Of a stretch of 64,000 nt of DNA, positions 35,480 to 44,570 are shown piece after piece. The notes below the pieces were generated by a model that saw only the letters and a list, made by a program, of their open reading frames with translations, was not told where the DNA came from and searched no databases. Position numbers and translations under genes: made by a program. The first letter of the stretch is position 1, and each line of letters opens with the position of its first letter. Location of the stretch: positions 62,001 to 126,000 of the forward strand of contig NZ_BAED01000046.1 of the NCBI RefSeq assembly GCF_000241345.1, written 5' to 3'. Source of the stretch: Gordonia amarae NBRC 15530. GTDB lineage: Bacteria; Actinomycetota; Actinomycetes; Mycobacteriales; Mycobacteriaceae.

Positions 35480-36466
35480 ATGCCAACTGCTCTGATCACC
35501 GGAATCACCGGCCAGGATGGTCTTTACCTGAGCGAACTACTTAGTTCCAAAGGCTACCGGGTATACGGTCTGGTACGCGGCCAAAACAATCCCAAGGCAG
35601 CGGCGCTTGCGGTGACCCACCCTTTTGTCGAGATACTGACCGGCAATCTGCTCGATCTGTCCAGCCTGGTCCGGGCAATCAACGCAGCGGCACCGGATGA
35701 GGTCTACAACCTCGGCGCGGTGTCGTTTGTCGCGTACTCCTGGCAGAACGCCCGCCTGACCACCGACGTCACCGGCGGCGGCGTGCTCAACATTCTGGAA
35801 GCCGTACGGTTCTACCAGGACAGCACCGGCAAGCAGGTCCGCTTCTACCAGGCGTCGAGTTCGGAGATGTTCGGCAAGGTGCAGGAGGTGCCGCAACGCG
35901 AGAACACGCTGCTGTGGCCCCGTTCCCCTTACGGCGTGGCCAAGGTCTACGGGCACTATATGACCGTCAACTATCGCGAGTCCTACGGGATGCACGCGAG
36001 TTCGGGGATTCTGTTCAACCACGAATCACCTCGTCGCGGACCGGAATTCGTCACCAGGAAGGTCACCCAGGCGGTTGCGCGGATCAGCCTCGGCATCCAG
36101 AAGGACATCGCGCTGGGCAACCTCGACGCGCAACGTGACTGGGGTTTTGCCGGAGATTACGTCGAAGCGATGTGGTTGATGCTCCAGCAGCCCGGGGCCG
36201 ACGACTACGTCATCTCCACCGGCACCACCCAGTCCATCCGGTCACTGCTCGACATCGCCTTCGACGAGGTCGGCATCGACGACTGGGAGCCTCACGTGCG
36301 GATCGACCCCCAATTCTTCCGACCCGCGGAAGTCGATCTGCTGGTGGGTGATTCGACGAAGGCCGCCACCGTGCTGGGCTGGAAGCCGAAAGTGGGCTTC
36401 GACGAACTGATCCGGATGATGGTGCGCAACGACGTGGACCAGCAATCCAAGCTCGCGGCGGGTTAG
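35480..36466 (+). CDS. gmd: GDP-mannose 4,6-dehydratase
   Basis: This 328-residue short-chain dehydrogenase converts GDP-D-mannose to GDP-4-keto-6-deoxy-D-mannose, the precursor of fucose, rhamnose or related sugars. It has the cofactor motif ITGITGQDG (about 6-14), the catalytic Ser-Ser-Glu in ASSSEMFG (about 125), Tyr-x3-Lys in SPYGVAK (about 150-156) and the GMD-specific [16 protein letters not shown]. It opens the plus-strand EPS operon, with the second GMD-like gene starting 3 bases after its stop. Confidence 0.93.
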   Translation: MPTALITGITGQDGLYLSELLSSKGYRVYGLVRGQNNPKAAALAVTHPFVEILTGNLLDLSSLVRAINAAAPDEVYNLGAVSFVAYSWQNARLTTDVTGGGVLNILEAVRFYQDSTGKQVRFYQASSSEMFGKVQEVPQRENTLLWPRSPYGVAKVYGHYMTVNYRESYGMHASSGILFNHESPRRGPEFVTRKVTQAVARISLGIQKDIALGNLDAQRDWGFAGDYVEAMWLMLQQPGADDYVISTGTTQSIRSLLDIAFDEVGIDDWEPHVRIDPQFFRPAEVDLLVGDSTKAATVLGWKPKVGFDELIRMMVRNDVDQQSKLAAG

Positions 36467-36469
36467 CCG

Positions 36470-37489
36470 GTGGCGATGACCGGGCAACCCACCGCTCTGA
36501 TCACCGGCGCGGGCGGGCAGGACGGGACCCTGCTCGTCGCCGAACTCGCACGCCGCGGGTGGCGCACCGTCGCCGTGTACGGCCCGGGAACAACCGCACC
36601 TGAACCGCCACGTCCCGAATCAGTCTCCCTCACCTGCGATCTGAGTGACATTCCGGCCGCGGGACAGCTCATCGACGAGTACGCGCCGACGCACGTGTTC
36701 CACCTGGCCGCCATCTCGTCGGTGGCCGCCTCCTGGGCCGACCCGGTGGGCACCGCGCACCTCAACGGGGTGCTCTCCGTCGCGCTGGCGGACAGGTGTC
36801 TGCGGCAACCGCGACCGCCGCGCTTCGTCAACGCGTCGAGCGGCGAGATCTTCGCGGCCGCACGGCGCACTCCGCAGGACGAGTCGACCCCCCTGGCCCC
36901 GAACTCGCCGTACGGGGCCGCGAAGGCGTTCGCGCACTCCATGGTCGTCGTCTTCCGGGCGCGTGGGCTCTGGGCCAGCAACGCGATTCTGTACAATCAC
37001 GAATCTCCCTGCCGTCCTACGACATTCGTCACACGCAAGATCACATCGGGAGTGGCTGCGATCGCCGCGGGCAGCGCGCAGCGGCTGACCCTGGGCAATC
37101 TCGACGCCCGGCGCGACTGGGGCTGGGCGCCCGACTACGTGGAGGCGATGATCCGTATCGCCGAACACGACACCCCCGATGACTTCGTGCTGGCGACCGG
37201 CACCGCGCGTTCGGTTCGTGACTTCGTCCACGAGGCCTTCGCAGCCGTCGGCATCACCGACTGGCGGCACCTGGTGGACACCAGCGAGCAGTTCACCCGC
37301 CCGGCCGACGCGACAGCGCTGATCGGCGACAGCACGCACGCCCGCCGGACCCTCCGGTGGTCACCCACCATGAGCTTTCCGGAGATCGTCCGCGCCATGG
37401 TGCGCCATGATCTGGACCTGATCGGCGCCGGCCACCACGACACCGGAGCCGGGACCAACCACGACGACAAACAGGAGGCCGCGCTATGA
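36470..37489 (+). CDS. GDP-mannose dehydratase-family paralogue (dehydratase or GDP-6-deoxymannose reductase)
   Basis: This 339-residue SDR enzyme is clearly related to the upstream Gmd. It has ITGAGGQDG (about 10-18), ASSGEIFA in place of SSSEMFG, SPYGAAK with the catalytic Tyr and Lys, and YNHESP...FVTRK. The active-site glutamate is kept but one serine is glycine. A tandem GMD-like partner often supplies the next step (4-keto reduction to GDP-rhamnose or deoxytalose), which is a plausible role here. The GTG at 36470 or ATG at 36476 may be the start. It overlaps the next gene by 4 bases. Confidence 0.75.
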   Translation: MAMTGQPTALITGAGGQDGTLLVAELARRGWRTVAVYGPGTTAPEPPRPESVSLTCDLSDIPAAGQLIDEYAPTHVFHLAAISSVAASWADPVGTAHLNGVLSVALADRCLRQPRPPRFVNASSGEIFAAARRTPQDESTPLAPNSPYGAAKAFAHSMVVVFRARGLWASNAILYNHESPCRPTTFVTRKITSGVAAIAAGSAQRLTLGNLDARRDWGWAPDYVEAMIRIAEHDTPDDFVLATGTARSVRDFVHEAFAAVGITDWRHLVDTSEQFTRPADATALIGDSTHARRTLRWSPTMSFPEIVRAMVRHDLDLIGAGHHDTGAGTNHDDKQEAAL

Positions 37490-38058
37490 CACAGCTACCG
37501 ATACAGCACGACCGGACCGAGGTCATCCCCAGCCCCAAGGCCATCCAGCTGGGCGAGCGTGTCTACAACTACCTCATCACCTGGCTGCCGTCCCACCATG
37601 TGCGGCAACTCTTCCTGCGCCTGCTGGGGGTGTCGATCGGCCGGAGAAGCTCGATCATGATGGGCACCACCATCCTCGGAGCCCGCTTCCTGACCATCGG
37701 TGATGCCGTGTCCATCGGCGGACGGTGCCTGCTCGACGCGCGCGGCGGCATCACCATCGACGACGACGTGGTGATCGCCTCCGACGTCCAGATCATCACG
37801 GGCAAGCACCTGGTTAACTCCCCCGACTTCGACATCCGGCTCGGGCCGGTCCGCATCAAACACCACGCCTGGGTGGCCAGCCGGTCAATGGTGTTGCAGG
37901 AGCTCACCATCGGGGTGGGCGGCGTGGTGGCCGCCTGCTCAATGGTGACCCAGGACGTCGCCGATATGCAGATCGTCGGCGGGGCACCCGCCAAGCCGAT
38001 CGGCACCCGCGAGTCGACCCTCGACTACCACCCGGTGTTCCGCCCGATCCTCACCTGA
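37486..38058 (+). CDS. Hexapeptide-repeat acyltransferase (WcaF/maltose O-acetyltransferase type)
   Basis: This 190-residue left-handed beta-helix acyltransferase probably O-acetylates a glycan residue. Hexapeptide-repeat turns begin near residue 50 (VSIGRRSSIMMG, LTIGDAVSIGGRC, ITIDDDVVIASDV). The catalytic histidine is in GKHLV or IKHHAWVAS, and the usual end is VVAACSMVTQDV...IVGGAPAKPIG. The ATG overlaps the stop of the GMD paralogue by 4 bases, so they are coupled. The next gene begins 95 bases later with its own ribosome binding site. Confidence 0.88.
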   Translation: MTQLPIQHDRTEVIPSPKAIQLGERVYNYLITWLPSHHVRQLFLRLLGVSIGRRSSIMMGTTILGARFLTIGDAVSIGGRCLLDARGGITIDDDVVIASDVQIITGKHLVNSPDFDIRLGPVRIKHHAWVASRSMVLQELTIGVGGVVAACSMVTQDVADMQIVGGAPAKPIGTRESTLDYHPVFRPILT

Positions 38059-38152
38059 CCCCGATCCCCACATTGTTGCCTGACCGGGGCAACAGATCAC
38101 CCGCCCGTCCATCCCGGACACCAACGCACAGCCGACACGATTCGAGGTAACC

Positions 38153-39268
38153 ATGACCGATCTGGCGCAGGTTCGTCTGGTCTACGTGGCGCCGGCACAC
38201 GGCCGGAGCGGGGTGGGCGACTACGCGACCGACTTCATCGACGCGATCCGGCCACACGTCCTGGAGGTGATCGAGTACCGCATCGACACCGAGGGCAGTG
38301 AACGGCTTTCCGAGGTCGTGCGGCACATGCGCGGGGTCCGTGCCGCGGTCCGCAAGGCCGGCGACAGCGGTCCGGTCATCGCGCATTTCGAGCAGAGCGC
38401 CGGATCCCTGTCGACGTTCTGGGCGGCCGCCCTACCCGCCGTGGTTCCGGTGACCGCCACTATTCACGATGCTCCGCGCCCGGTGTGGTGGCCCTTCAAG
38501 ACCGAACTCCTCACCCGGCACCGGCTGTTGCACCACGCCGTGCACTACCCCCTGCGACCGCTGTCGGATGCGGTGCAGCGCAGGGTGAGCCGGAACCGGA
38601 CAGTGTTCACGCTCACCACCATCGGTGCGGACCGGACTCGGCAGTTGCTGCGCTCGTCGCGAGTGGTGCCCACCCGGATCTTCGTTCCCGACCGCGACGA
38701 CACGATCGCGGTCACCGACCGCCCGCCGGCAGTCGGCCTGTTCGGCCACGTCTACAAGGGCAAGGGATTCGACCTCATCGACCGGCTTCGCGCCGGGCTC
38801 GACGACGGCATCGACATCGTCGTGGCCGGCCGTGGCACCGAGAACCTCCCGCCTACACCGGGAGTGCGGATACTCGGCGAGGTCAACGGCGCCGACGAGG
38901 ATGCGTTCTTCACCGGCATCAGATTTCTCGTCGTGCCCTACTCCAAGGACAACAAATACGGCAAGGTGTGGGCCGCATCGAGTGCTGTGGCGCGGTCCTT
39001 CGCGTACGGCACACCGATCGTCTGCATCCTCGACGGCTCCCTCGCCGAGACCGCGGCCGAGGGCGGGGCGGTCGGGGTGGACTCGGCCGGCCCCGGCAGC
39101 GGAATCGATGCCATCGCGGCGGCCGTCAACGCCGCCATCGGCGACCCTGCCCGCATGGCGGCTCTCGCCGCACAGGTGCAGGCGCTGCGGGTGGCGCGGT
39201 CGGGCGGCGAATGCGCCCGACCGGTCCTGGACGCCTGGCGGGAGATCGCGGGCGGCCTGCGCTCGTGA
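38153..39268 (+). CDS. Glycosyltransferase, GT-B type
   Basis: This 371-residue glycosyltransferase has an N-terminal domain with YVAPAHGRSGVGDYATDF (about 11-28) and VIAHFEQSAGSLSTFW. The C-terminal domain has VGLFGHVYKGKGFDLIDRL, VAGRGTENLPP and VVPYSKDNKYGKVWAASSAVA. In other enzymes of this kind that last region holds the donor-binding acidic residues; here it is more Lys/Ser-rich, so the family assignment is looser. It is cytoplasmic with no membrane helix. Its TGA overlaps the GTG of the flippase gene (GTGA). Confidence 0.78.
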   Translation: MTDLAQVRLVYVAPAHGRSGVGDYATDFIDAIRPHVLEVIEYRIDTEGSERLSEVVRHMRGVRAAVRKAGDSGPVIAHFEQSAGSLSTFWAAALPAVVPVTATIHDAPRPVWWPFKTELLTRHRLLHHAVHYPLRPLSDAVQRRVSRNRTVFTLTTIGADRTRQLLRSSRVVPTRIFVPDRDDTIAVTDRPPAVGLFGHVYKGKGFDLIDRLRAGLDDGIDIVVAGRGTENLPPTPGVRILGEVNGADEDAFFTGIRFLVVPYSKDNKYGKVWAASSAVARSFAYGTPIVCILDGSLAETAAEGGAVGVDSAGPGSGIDAIAAAVNAAIGDPARMAALAAQVQALRVARSGGECARPVLDAWREIAGGLRS

Positions 39269-40662
39269 ACACCACCACAGGCCATCTGATCCGCGCGGCG
39301 ACCGCCGCGGGGTGGAGTTACGGTGGCCGTCTGGTCGGACTCGCCTGGACGGCGCTGCTCATCTCCCGGCTCGGAATCGGTGACTACGGGCACTACGCGC
39401 TGGCCGTCGCGATCGCCGCGGTGATCAACGCCGCCGCCGACAATGCCTACTTCGTCCGGTCGCTCCGGGTCGACGAGGACCATTTCGTCCAGGAACGTTC
39501 GGCCCGAACGCTGTTCGGCCTCGCCATGCTGGCCGTCGGCTGCGCGGTGTTCATCGAGTGGTTCGTCGCGGGCTTCGCGGTGACCATGGCGGCCGGTGAG
39601 TTGCTCTTCAACACCCGCAAGAGCCGCGACATGCGTGACGGACGGCCAGATCGCACCATGCGGCTCGACACCGTCCGGCAGTTGACCAGCATCGGACTCG
39701 CCGGGGGGTACATCCTGACCGCCCAGTCCCCGGCCCTGCACCTCGCGGGCATCCTCTACCTGCTGCCCTATCTGCTCATCGGCGCCGTCTGCGTCCCGTA
39801 CGTCACCACCGTGCGGCACGGATTCCCGGGCACGGCGCGTGGGGCCGCCCTCCTGTCCGCCGAAGCCCTTGCCGCCGCGGTCTATTCACAGGCGCCGCTG
39901 ATCGCCGTCGGCCTGGTGGCCGGCAGCGAGGTGGCCGGGTACTACTCCGTGGCGCAGGTGACCGCGCTCGCGATCGCCATGTTCGGCCAGCATTTCGCCA
40001 ATACCTATGTCGCAGGACTCCGCACGGCGACAGGCGATGTCCGGTCCGCACCCGACCCCCGCGCCATCGTCCGGATGGCGGTGGCCACCGGCGCCGCGAT
40101 GGCGGTGCTCGGGGCCGGGATCGCCCTGTGGGGCGGGGCCGGGCCGGTGGGTGCGGCGATGCTCATCCTGTCGGTGTTCGTCTTCGCCCGCTCGGTCAAT
40201 TTCGTGTTCACCGTGATTCTCTTCCTGCAGCATCGCGACCGGCTCCGGGTCCGGGCGACCGTCACCCTGGCACTCGGCCAGTTGCCGGTGCTGGTGGTGA
40301 CGGCGCACCTGTGCGGGGTGTACGGCACGGCCGTCACCGGCACGCTGTGCGAGCTGGTGCTGCTGCTGGTGTATCGCCGTGCGATCTATGCCGGCGGTCC
40401 CGGTTGTTCGCCGGTGGCGCATACCGGCGGCACGGGGACGACTTCGGCCCCCGCCCGCACGCGTGTGATCAACCACCCCGCGTTGGAGAGCACAGTACCC
40501 ATTCCGGTCGTTCCGGCTCTGCCCACCACCGCCGCCCTGCAGCACTCCGGGCCCATGGCGACCTTTCCCGCCACCAGGTATCGCCGCCGGAACCCCGGCT
40601 GCCACAACGGATCACCGGTTCAGTTCCGGCCGGTGCCGAGCCGAGAGACAACACCGGTATGA
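39265..40662 (+). CDS. Wzx-type polysaccharide flippase
   Basis: This 465-residue polytopic membrane protein of the MVF/polysaccharide-transporter class has about 10-12 hydrophobic helices. It has the N-terminal feature WSYGGRLVGLAWTALLISRLG followed by GDYGHYALAVAIAAVINA. It should flip the lipid-linked repeat unit to the outer face for Wzy. A non-membrane tail of about 80 residues after the last helix (rich in Pro, Thr, Ser and Arg) is unusual. The start is GTG 39265, overlapping the previous stop; the frame is open much further upstream but that part is antisense-like shadow of the glycosyltransferase. Confidence 0.8.
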   Translation: MNTTTGHLIRAATAAGWSYGGRLVGLAWTALLISRLGIGDYGHYALAVAIAAVINAAADNAYFVRSLRVDEDHFVQERSARTLFGLAMLAVGCAVFIEWFVAGFAVTMAAGELLFNTRKSRDMRDGRPDRTMRLDTVRQLTSIGLAGGYILTAQSPALHLAGILYLLPYLLIGAVCVPYVTTVRHGFPGTARGAALLSAEALAAAVYSQAPLIAVGLVAGSEVAGYYSVAQVTALAIAMFGQHFANTYVAGLRTATGDVRSAPDPRAIVRMAVATGAAMAVLGAGIALWGGAGPVGAAMLILSVFVFARSVNFVFTVILFLQHRDRLRVRATVTLALGQLPVLVVTAHLCGVYGTAVTGTLCELVLLLVYRRAIYAGGPGCSPVAHTGGTGTTSAPARTRVINHPALESTVPIPVVPALPTTAALQHSGPMATFPATRYRRRNPGCHNGSPVQFRPVPSRETTPV

Positions 40663-41759
40663 AAACCACATTCATTCTGAGCAAAGACCCGCGGTTCGAA
40701 TCGACGGGCGACCTGACGATGGCGCAGTTGGTGATGGACCTGGCCAGGGAGGCCCATCAGGTGCAGGTGCTGTGCCTGTCAGCCCATCCTGATGCCACCG
40801 ACGGCGGATACCGGCGCGTGGCCAAACCCCACCCCCGCGCGATACCGATAGTCGCCGGCAGCCTCCTCCGGCGGCGCAGTCTGGTGCACACCCGCTTCCT
40901 GTCCGGCGAACTCGTCGATGCGGTGCGCGCGACCAGCACCGACCTGTTCGTAGCCGACCACAGCTACATGGCCGAGTGCGTACTCGCCGCATTCGGTTCC
41001 GGGGCAAAGGATTTCCTCGCGGTCAACACTGTGGTACCGGAGTCGCTGATCTGGACCGGCACCCGGGGCCTGGCCGGGCGGATCGACTCACCACGGATCA
41101 TCCGCGACGAGACGCGGGTGGCGCTGGCCGCACGCAGCGTCGCCTCCTACGACAAGCAGGAGGCCGATCACTATCGAAGCCTGGGCATTGAACGGTCGTA
41201 CTGGCTCGATCTGACCCTGCCGCCGGCCCGGCGGGTCCCGGTCGAGGCGACACCGCCGCGGCTGCTGTTCCTGGGCGATCGCCGCTGGGCACCGAACCAG
41301 GAGGCATTTCTCCAACTGCTGCAGTGGTGGCCGCGCATCGCCGACGGTATCGCGGGTGCCGAACTGTGCATCGTCGGTGCCGCCGATCCCGACCAGCCCG
41401 CCCCCCGCCTGCCCGCCGGTGTCCGCGAACTGGGTTTTGTCGAGGATCTCGACGGGTTCCTCGCCGGCTGCCGGGCACTGGCCGCCCCGATCCGCACCGG
41501 CGGTGGGGTTCGGGTGAAGATCCTCGACGCGGTCTCACGCGGCCTCCCCGTCATCGGGACCGGGCCCGCGGTGGGTTCGCTCGGCGAATTGCTCGGCATC
41601 GCATCGATCGACGACCCGGGGGAGTTCATCGACCGATGCAGGAACTACCTGCTCGACCGCGGCGCGGCCGCCGGGTACGGCGCCCGCCTCTATGAGATCG
41701 GAGCCGACCGCTGGCAGAACAGGTTGCCACACAAGACCGTCGACGAGTGGCTGCGATGA
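40659..41759 (+). CDS. Glycosyltransferase, GT4/GT1-like
   Basis: This 366-residue GT-B enzyme has MKTTFILSKDPRFESTGDLT at the N-terminus and a C-terminal donor-binding domain with LLFLGDRRWAPNQEAFLQLLQ (about 206-226), ELGFVEDLDGFLAGCRALAAP, and the GGGVRVKILDAVSRGLPVIGT signature (about 286-306). Such C-terminal features are common in exopolysaccharide GT4 enzymes. ATG 40659 overlaps the flippase stop (ATGA), and the next gene overlaps its stop in the same way. The sugar donor is unknown. Confidence 0.87.
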   Translation: MKTTFILSKDPRFESTGDLTMAQLVMDLAREAHQVQVLCLSAHPDATDGGYRRVAKPHPRAIPIVAGSLLRRRSLVHTRFLSGELVDAVRATSTDLFVADHSYMAECVLAAFGSGAKDFLAVNTVVPESLIWTGTRGLAGRIDSPRIIRDETRVALAARSVASYDKQEADHYRSLGIERSYWLDLTLPPARRVPVEATPPRLLFLGDRRWAPNQEAFLQLLQWWPRIADGIAGAELCIVGAADPDQPAPRLPAGVRELGFVEDLDGFLAGCRALAAPIRTGGGVRVKILDAVSRGLPVIGTGPAVGSLGELLGIASIDDPGEFIDRCRNYLLDRGAAAGYGARLYEIGADRWQNRLPHKTVDEWLR

Positions 41760-43207
41760 CGGTGCGGCCCGCCCCGGTACGGGGCGGAAACCAGACCGGC
41801 GCCCCCGCCCCGCCGCGAATCCGGCGCGTCCGCGTGGGTTCGGTCCCTGCCGCCGCACCGCTGCTCGCCGCGGTGGCGGCCGGACTGCTCGCCGGGATGC
41901 CCGATCCGCGCGGTGCGCTTGCCGCCGTCGCCGTCCCGATACTGGCGGCGGCGGTGGTGGTGGTCGTTTTCGCACCCAGAATCATCTATGGCACAACCGC
42001 TTTCATGCTCGGTGCAGCCCCGGTGATGGTGGTTCCCGGCGTTCCGCTGCCCTTCGTCCTGGCCATGGTCTTCGCCGTGTGGGGCACAGTCTGGTTCCAC
42101 GGTCCCGCGCGGAACCGGGTGAGCGGGACCGAGATCGCCGTCGCGGCCCTGATCGTGGCCTCAACAGCGGGCCTGGTAATGACCGCCGACGGTCCCGAGC
42201 ACATCCTCGAATACGTGAAATGGGTACTGGCAACCTCTCTCGTCTTCGCCCTGATCCGCCTTCCCCGTCCGGACCTGCGCCTGTTCGGCCGGACATTCGT
42301 CTACGGCGGCGCCACCGGTACGGCACTCGCGCTCGCCCTGCTGGCCTTCGACAAGTCGGGCACCTTCCTCAACAAGCTGTCCCCGATCGGGTACGGCAAC
42401 ACCGGAACCATCGGCACGCACCTGCGGTTCTACGAATCGTCCATGGGCAGCGTGGTCCGCCTCACCGGTACCTACGTCGACCCGAACATCGCGGGCATCA
42501 TCATCTTCGTCGCCGCGATCGCCGCGATCGCCATGTTCCGCGGTGCCCCGCGATTGCTGCTGGCCTCGATCCTGCTGGCCGGTCTGGTGATGACGCTGAG
42601 CCGGGCCGCGATCTTCTCGTTCGTCCTGGCGGTGGTGGTGCTCGCGGCATTCGGGGCGATGAGCCCGCGGCTACGGGCGGCGATCGCAGGGGGCGCGGTG
42701 ACAGCGGCGGTGGCCGCCGCGGGTGTCCCGTCCATCGCCGAACGGATCTTCTCGTCCTTCTCCTCCGACGACAAGGGCAGTGCGGACCGCTCCGCCGCCA
42801 TCGCCGACTACACCTCGACGATGACGGGCCGGTGGTGGTTCGGTCACGGCTTCGGAGCACCCGAGTTCACCGACGAGGTCATCGGCTTCCACACCAACTA
42901 TGTCGCCAACAGCCCGCTCCTGACGATCTACCGCGGCGGGCTGCTCGCGGGCGCCGCGTTCGTGGCGATCCTCGTCGTCGGCGCGGTCACCGCCTACCGC
43001 GCCCTGCGCCGGCCGCCCTGGGAAGCGGGGGTGATCGGCGCCGGCTTCATCGGCTTCGCCGTTGTCGCACTGCAACTCGACTTTCCGGTGGTGACCAATC
43101 CGCCGGTCACCATGGCGTTCAGCGTGCTGGTGGCGTTGCTGATCACCGACCCGTTCGAGGCTGATCACCAACCGTTCGAGCAGAAGGACCACCCCGATGA
43201 GAGCTGA
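41756..43207 (+). CDS. Wzy-type polysaccharide polymerase / O-antigen ligase family protein
   Basis: This 483-residue protein has about 11-12 transmembrane helices and a large periplasmic loop late in the chain. It has the O-antigen ligase/Wzy_C-like features TGTYVDPNIAGIIIFVA (about 239-255), LAGLVMTLSRAAIFSF and FGHGFGAPEF...FHTNYVANSPLLTIYRGGL. It should polymerise repeat units outside the membrane. The ATG overlaps the upstream stop, and the downstream acyltransferase overlaps its last 11 bases. Confidence 0.85.
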   Translation: MTVRPAPVRGGNQTGAPAPPRIRRVRVGSVPAAAPLLAAVAAGLLAGMPDPRGALAAVAVPILAAAVVVVVFAPRIIYGTTAFMLGAAPVMVVPGVPLPFVLAMVFAVWGTVWFHGPARNRVSGTEIAVAALIVASTAGLVMTADGPEHILEYVKWVLATSLVFALIRLPRPDLRLFGRTFVYGGATGTALALALLAFDKSGTFLNKLSPIGYGNTGTIGTHLRFYESSMGSVVRLTGTYVDPNIAGIIIFVAAIAAIAMFRGAPRLLLASILLAGLVMTLSRAAIFSFVLAVVVLAAFGAMSPRLRAAIAGGAVTAAVAAAGVPSIAERIFSSFSSDDKGSADRSAAIADYTSTMTGRWWFGHGFGAPEFTDEVIGFHTNYVANSPLLTIYRGGLLAGAAFVAILVVGAVTAYRALRRPPWEAGVIGAGFIGFAVVALQLDFPVVTNPPVTMAFSVLVALLITDPFEADHQPFEQKDHPDES

Positions 43208-44570
43208 GCACGATCGGTACCGGGCCGCGCCTGCGCCGGGTCGCTACCGGCCAAGGCATGCCGCACCCGAACCCGGCCGGCCACCGGAGGCCACATCGCC
43301 CGCGCCGCAACCGGGCCCGAGGCCTAAGGCACGACTGGCCGGGCTCGAAGGCCCGCGCGGAATCGGTTGTCTGTGTGTCATCGCGGTCCATGTGGCCGTC
43401 CATTTCACGCCGGACGTCCTGGCCGCCACCCGGATCGACTTCCTCGGCCAGGCACTGACCTTTTTCTTCGTGTTGTCCGGTTTCCTGTTGTATCTCCCCT
43501 ACGTCAAACGGCTGGCGGCCGGTGGCCCGCGCCCGGAGACGCCGACCTACCTCATCCACCGGTTCCGCCGGATCTTTCCCGCGTATCTGCTCATCTTCCT
43601 GGTCGTCAACTTCGTTCTGCGCGCGAGCTATGTGGTCAACCCGGTGACCGTCTCGTGGGACAGCGCCGATGCCGGCACCGGGACGATCACCGATCCGCTC
43701 GCGCTGCTCGCGCAGCTGACCCTCGCCCAGTCGTACTTCCCGTCGACGCTGCAGACCGGCATCAATCCGGCGTGGTCACTGAGCACCGAGTTCGGCTTCT
43801 ATCTGACCCTTCCGGTCCTCGCCTGGGCACTGTTCGCCGCCGCCCGGCGATTGCCGGGTGTCCCCCCGCTGCGCCTGGCGCTGGTGCCCGGGATCGTCCT
43901 GGTCGCCACCGGGATCATCTGCAACACCATCGTGGCCGTTCTGCAGCACAGCGACCCGGCGTACTCGGGTCTCATGGGATATTGGGGGCCGAACTGGGTT
44001 GCCGTGCTGTCCCGCAGTTTTCCGGCCCTCGCCGACACCTTCGGGTTCGGGATGCTGGCCGCGGTGGGGTACGTCGCACTCACCAGGAGCGCGGCGAAAG
44101 GGGTGCGCACCCTGCACCTGCAGCTCGCCGCGGCCGGTGCCATGCTCATCCTGACCGCGGCCTCGCTCGTGGTGTTCATCGTGCGGCCGCACAACCTGGC
44201 CACGGTATTCGCGACAGCCTCGGCGATGCTGATCGTATTCGTCACCGCCGCGCTCGCCCGCGGCGAGCGCTCGGCGATCGCCGCGGTCACCGACTGGCGG
44301 CCGATCAGGTATGTCGGCATCGTCTCCCTGTCGACCTACCTGTGGCACTACCCGGTACTGATCCTGCTGGAACGGACCGGCATCGAGATCCCCGATTCAC
44401 CGGCCGGGCTGCTGGCGGGATTCCTGCTCGTCGGCGTGTTCAGTGTGCTGCTCGGTTCGCTCACCTACCGGTTCGTGGAGCGGCCTGCCATGGAGCAGTC
44501 GAGCCCCGGCGTACTCCGGTCCGCGTTCTCCCGATCGAAAGGTACTGCCCGTGCACCCGAACTCGGCTGA
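43197..44570 (+). CDS. Membrane acyltransferase, acyltransferase-3 (OafA/YrhL) family
   Basis: This 457-residue integral membrane acyltransferase modifies sugars with acetyl or other acyl groups. After a proline-rich N-terminal tail of about 45 residues, the first helix carries the family Arg-x10-His motif (RGIGCLCVIAVHV). About ten helices follow, including FFFVLSGFLLYLPYV, SLSTEFGFYLTLPVLAW, and the late YVGIVSLSTYLWHYPVL. The C-terminal RFVERPAM motif is typical. It is transcribed in the same overlapping chain as the polymerase and the downstream glycosidase (20-base overlap). Confidence 0.9.
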   Translation: MRAEHDRYRAAPAPGRYRPRHAAPEPGRPPEATSPAPQPGPRPKARLAGLEGPRGIGCLCVIAVHVAVHFTPDVLAATRIDFLGQALTFFFVLSGFLLYLPYVKRLAAGGPRPETPTYLIHRFRRIFPAYLLIFLVVNFVLRASYVVNPVTVSWDSADAGTGTITDPLALLAQLTLAQSYFPSTLQTGINPAWSLSTEFGFYLTLPVLAWALFAAARRLPGVPPLRLALVPGIVLVATGIICNTIVAVLQHSDPAYSGLMGYWGPNWVAVLSRSFPALADTFGFGMLAAVGYVALTRSAAKGVRTLHLQLAAAGAMLILTAASLVVFIVRPHNLATVFATASAMLIVFVTAALARGERSAIAAVTDWRPIRYVGIVSLSTYLWHYPVLILLERTGIEIPDSPAGLLAGFLLVGVFSVLLGSLTYRFVERPAMEQSSPGVLRSAFSRSKGTARAPELG

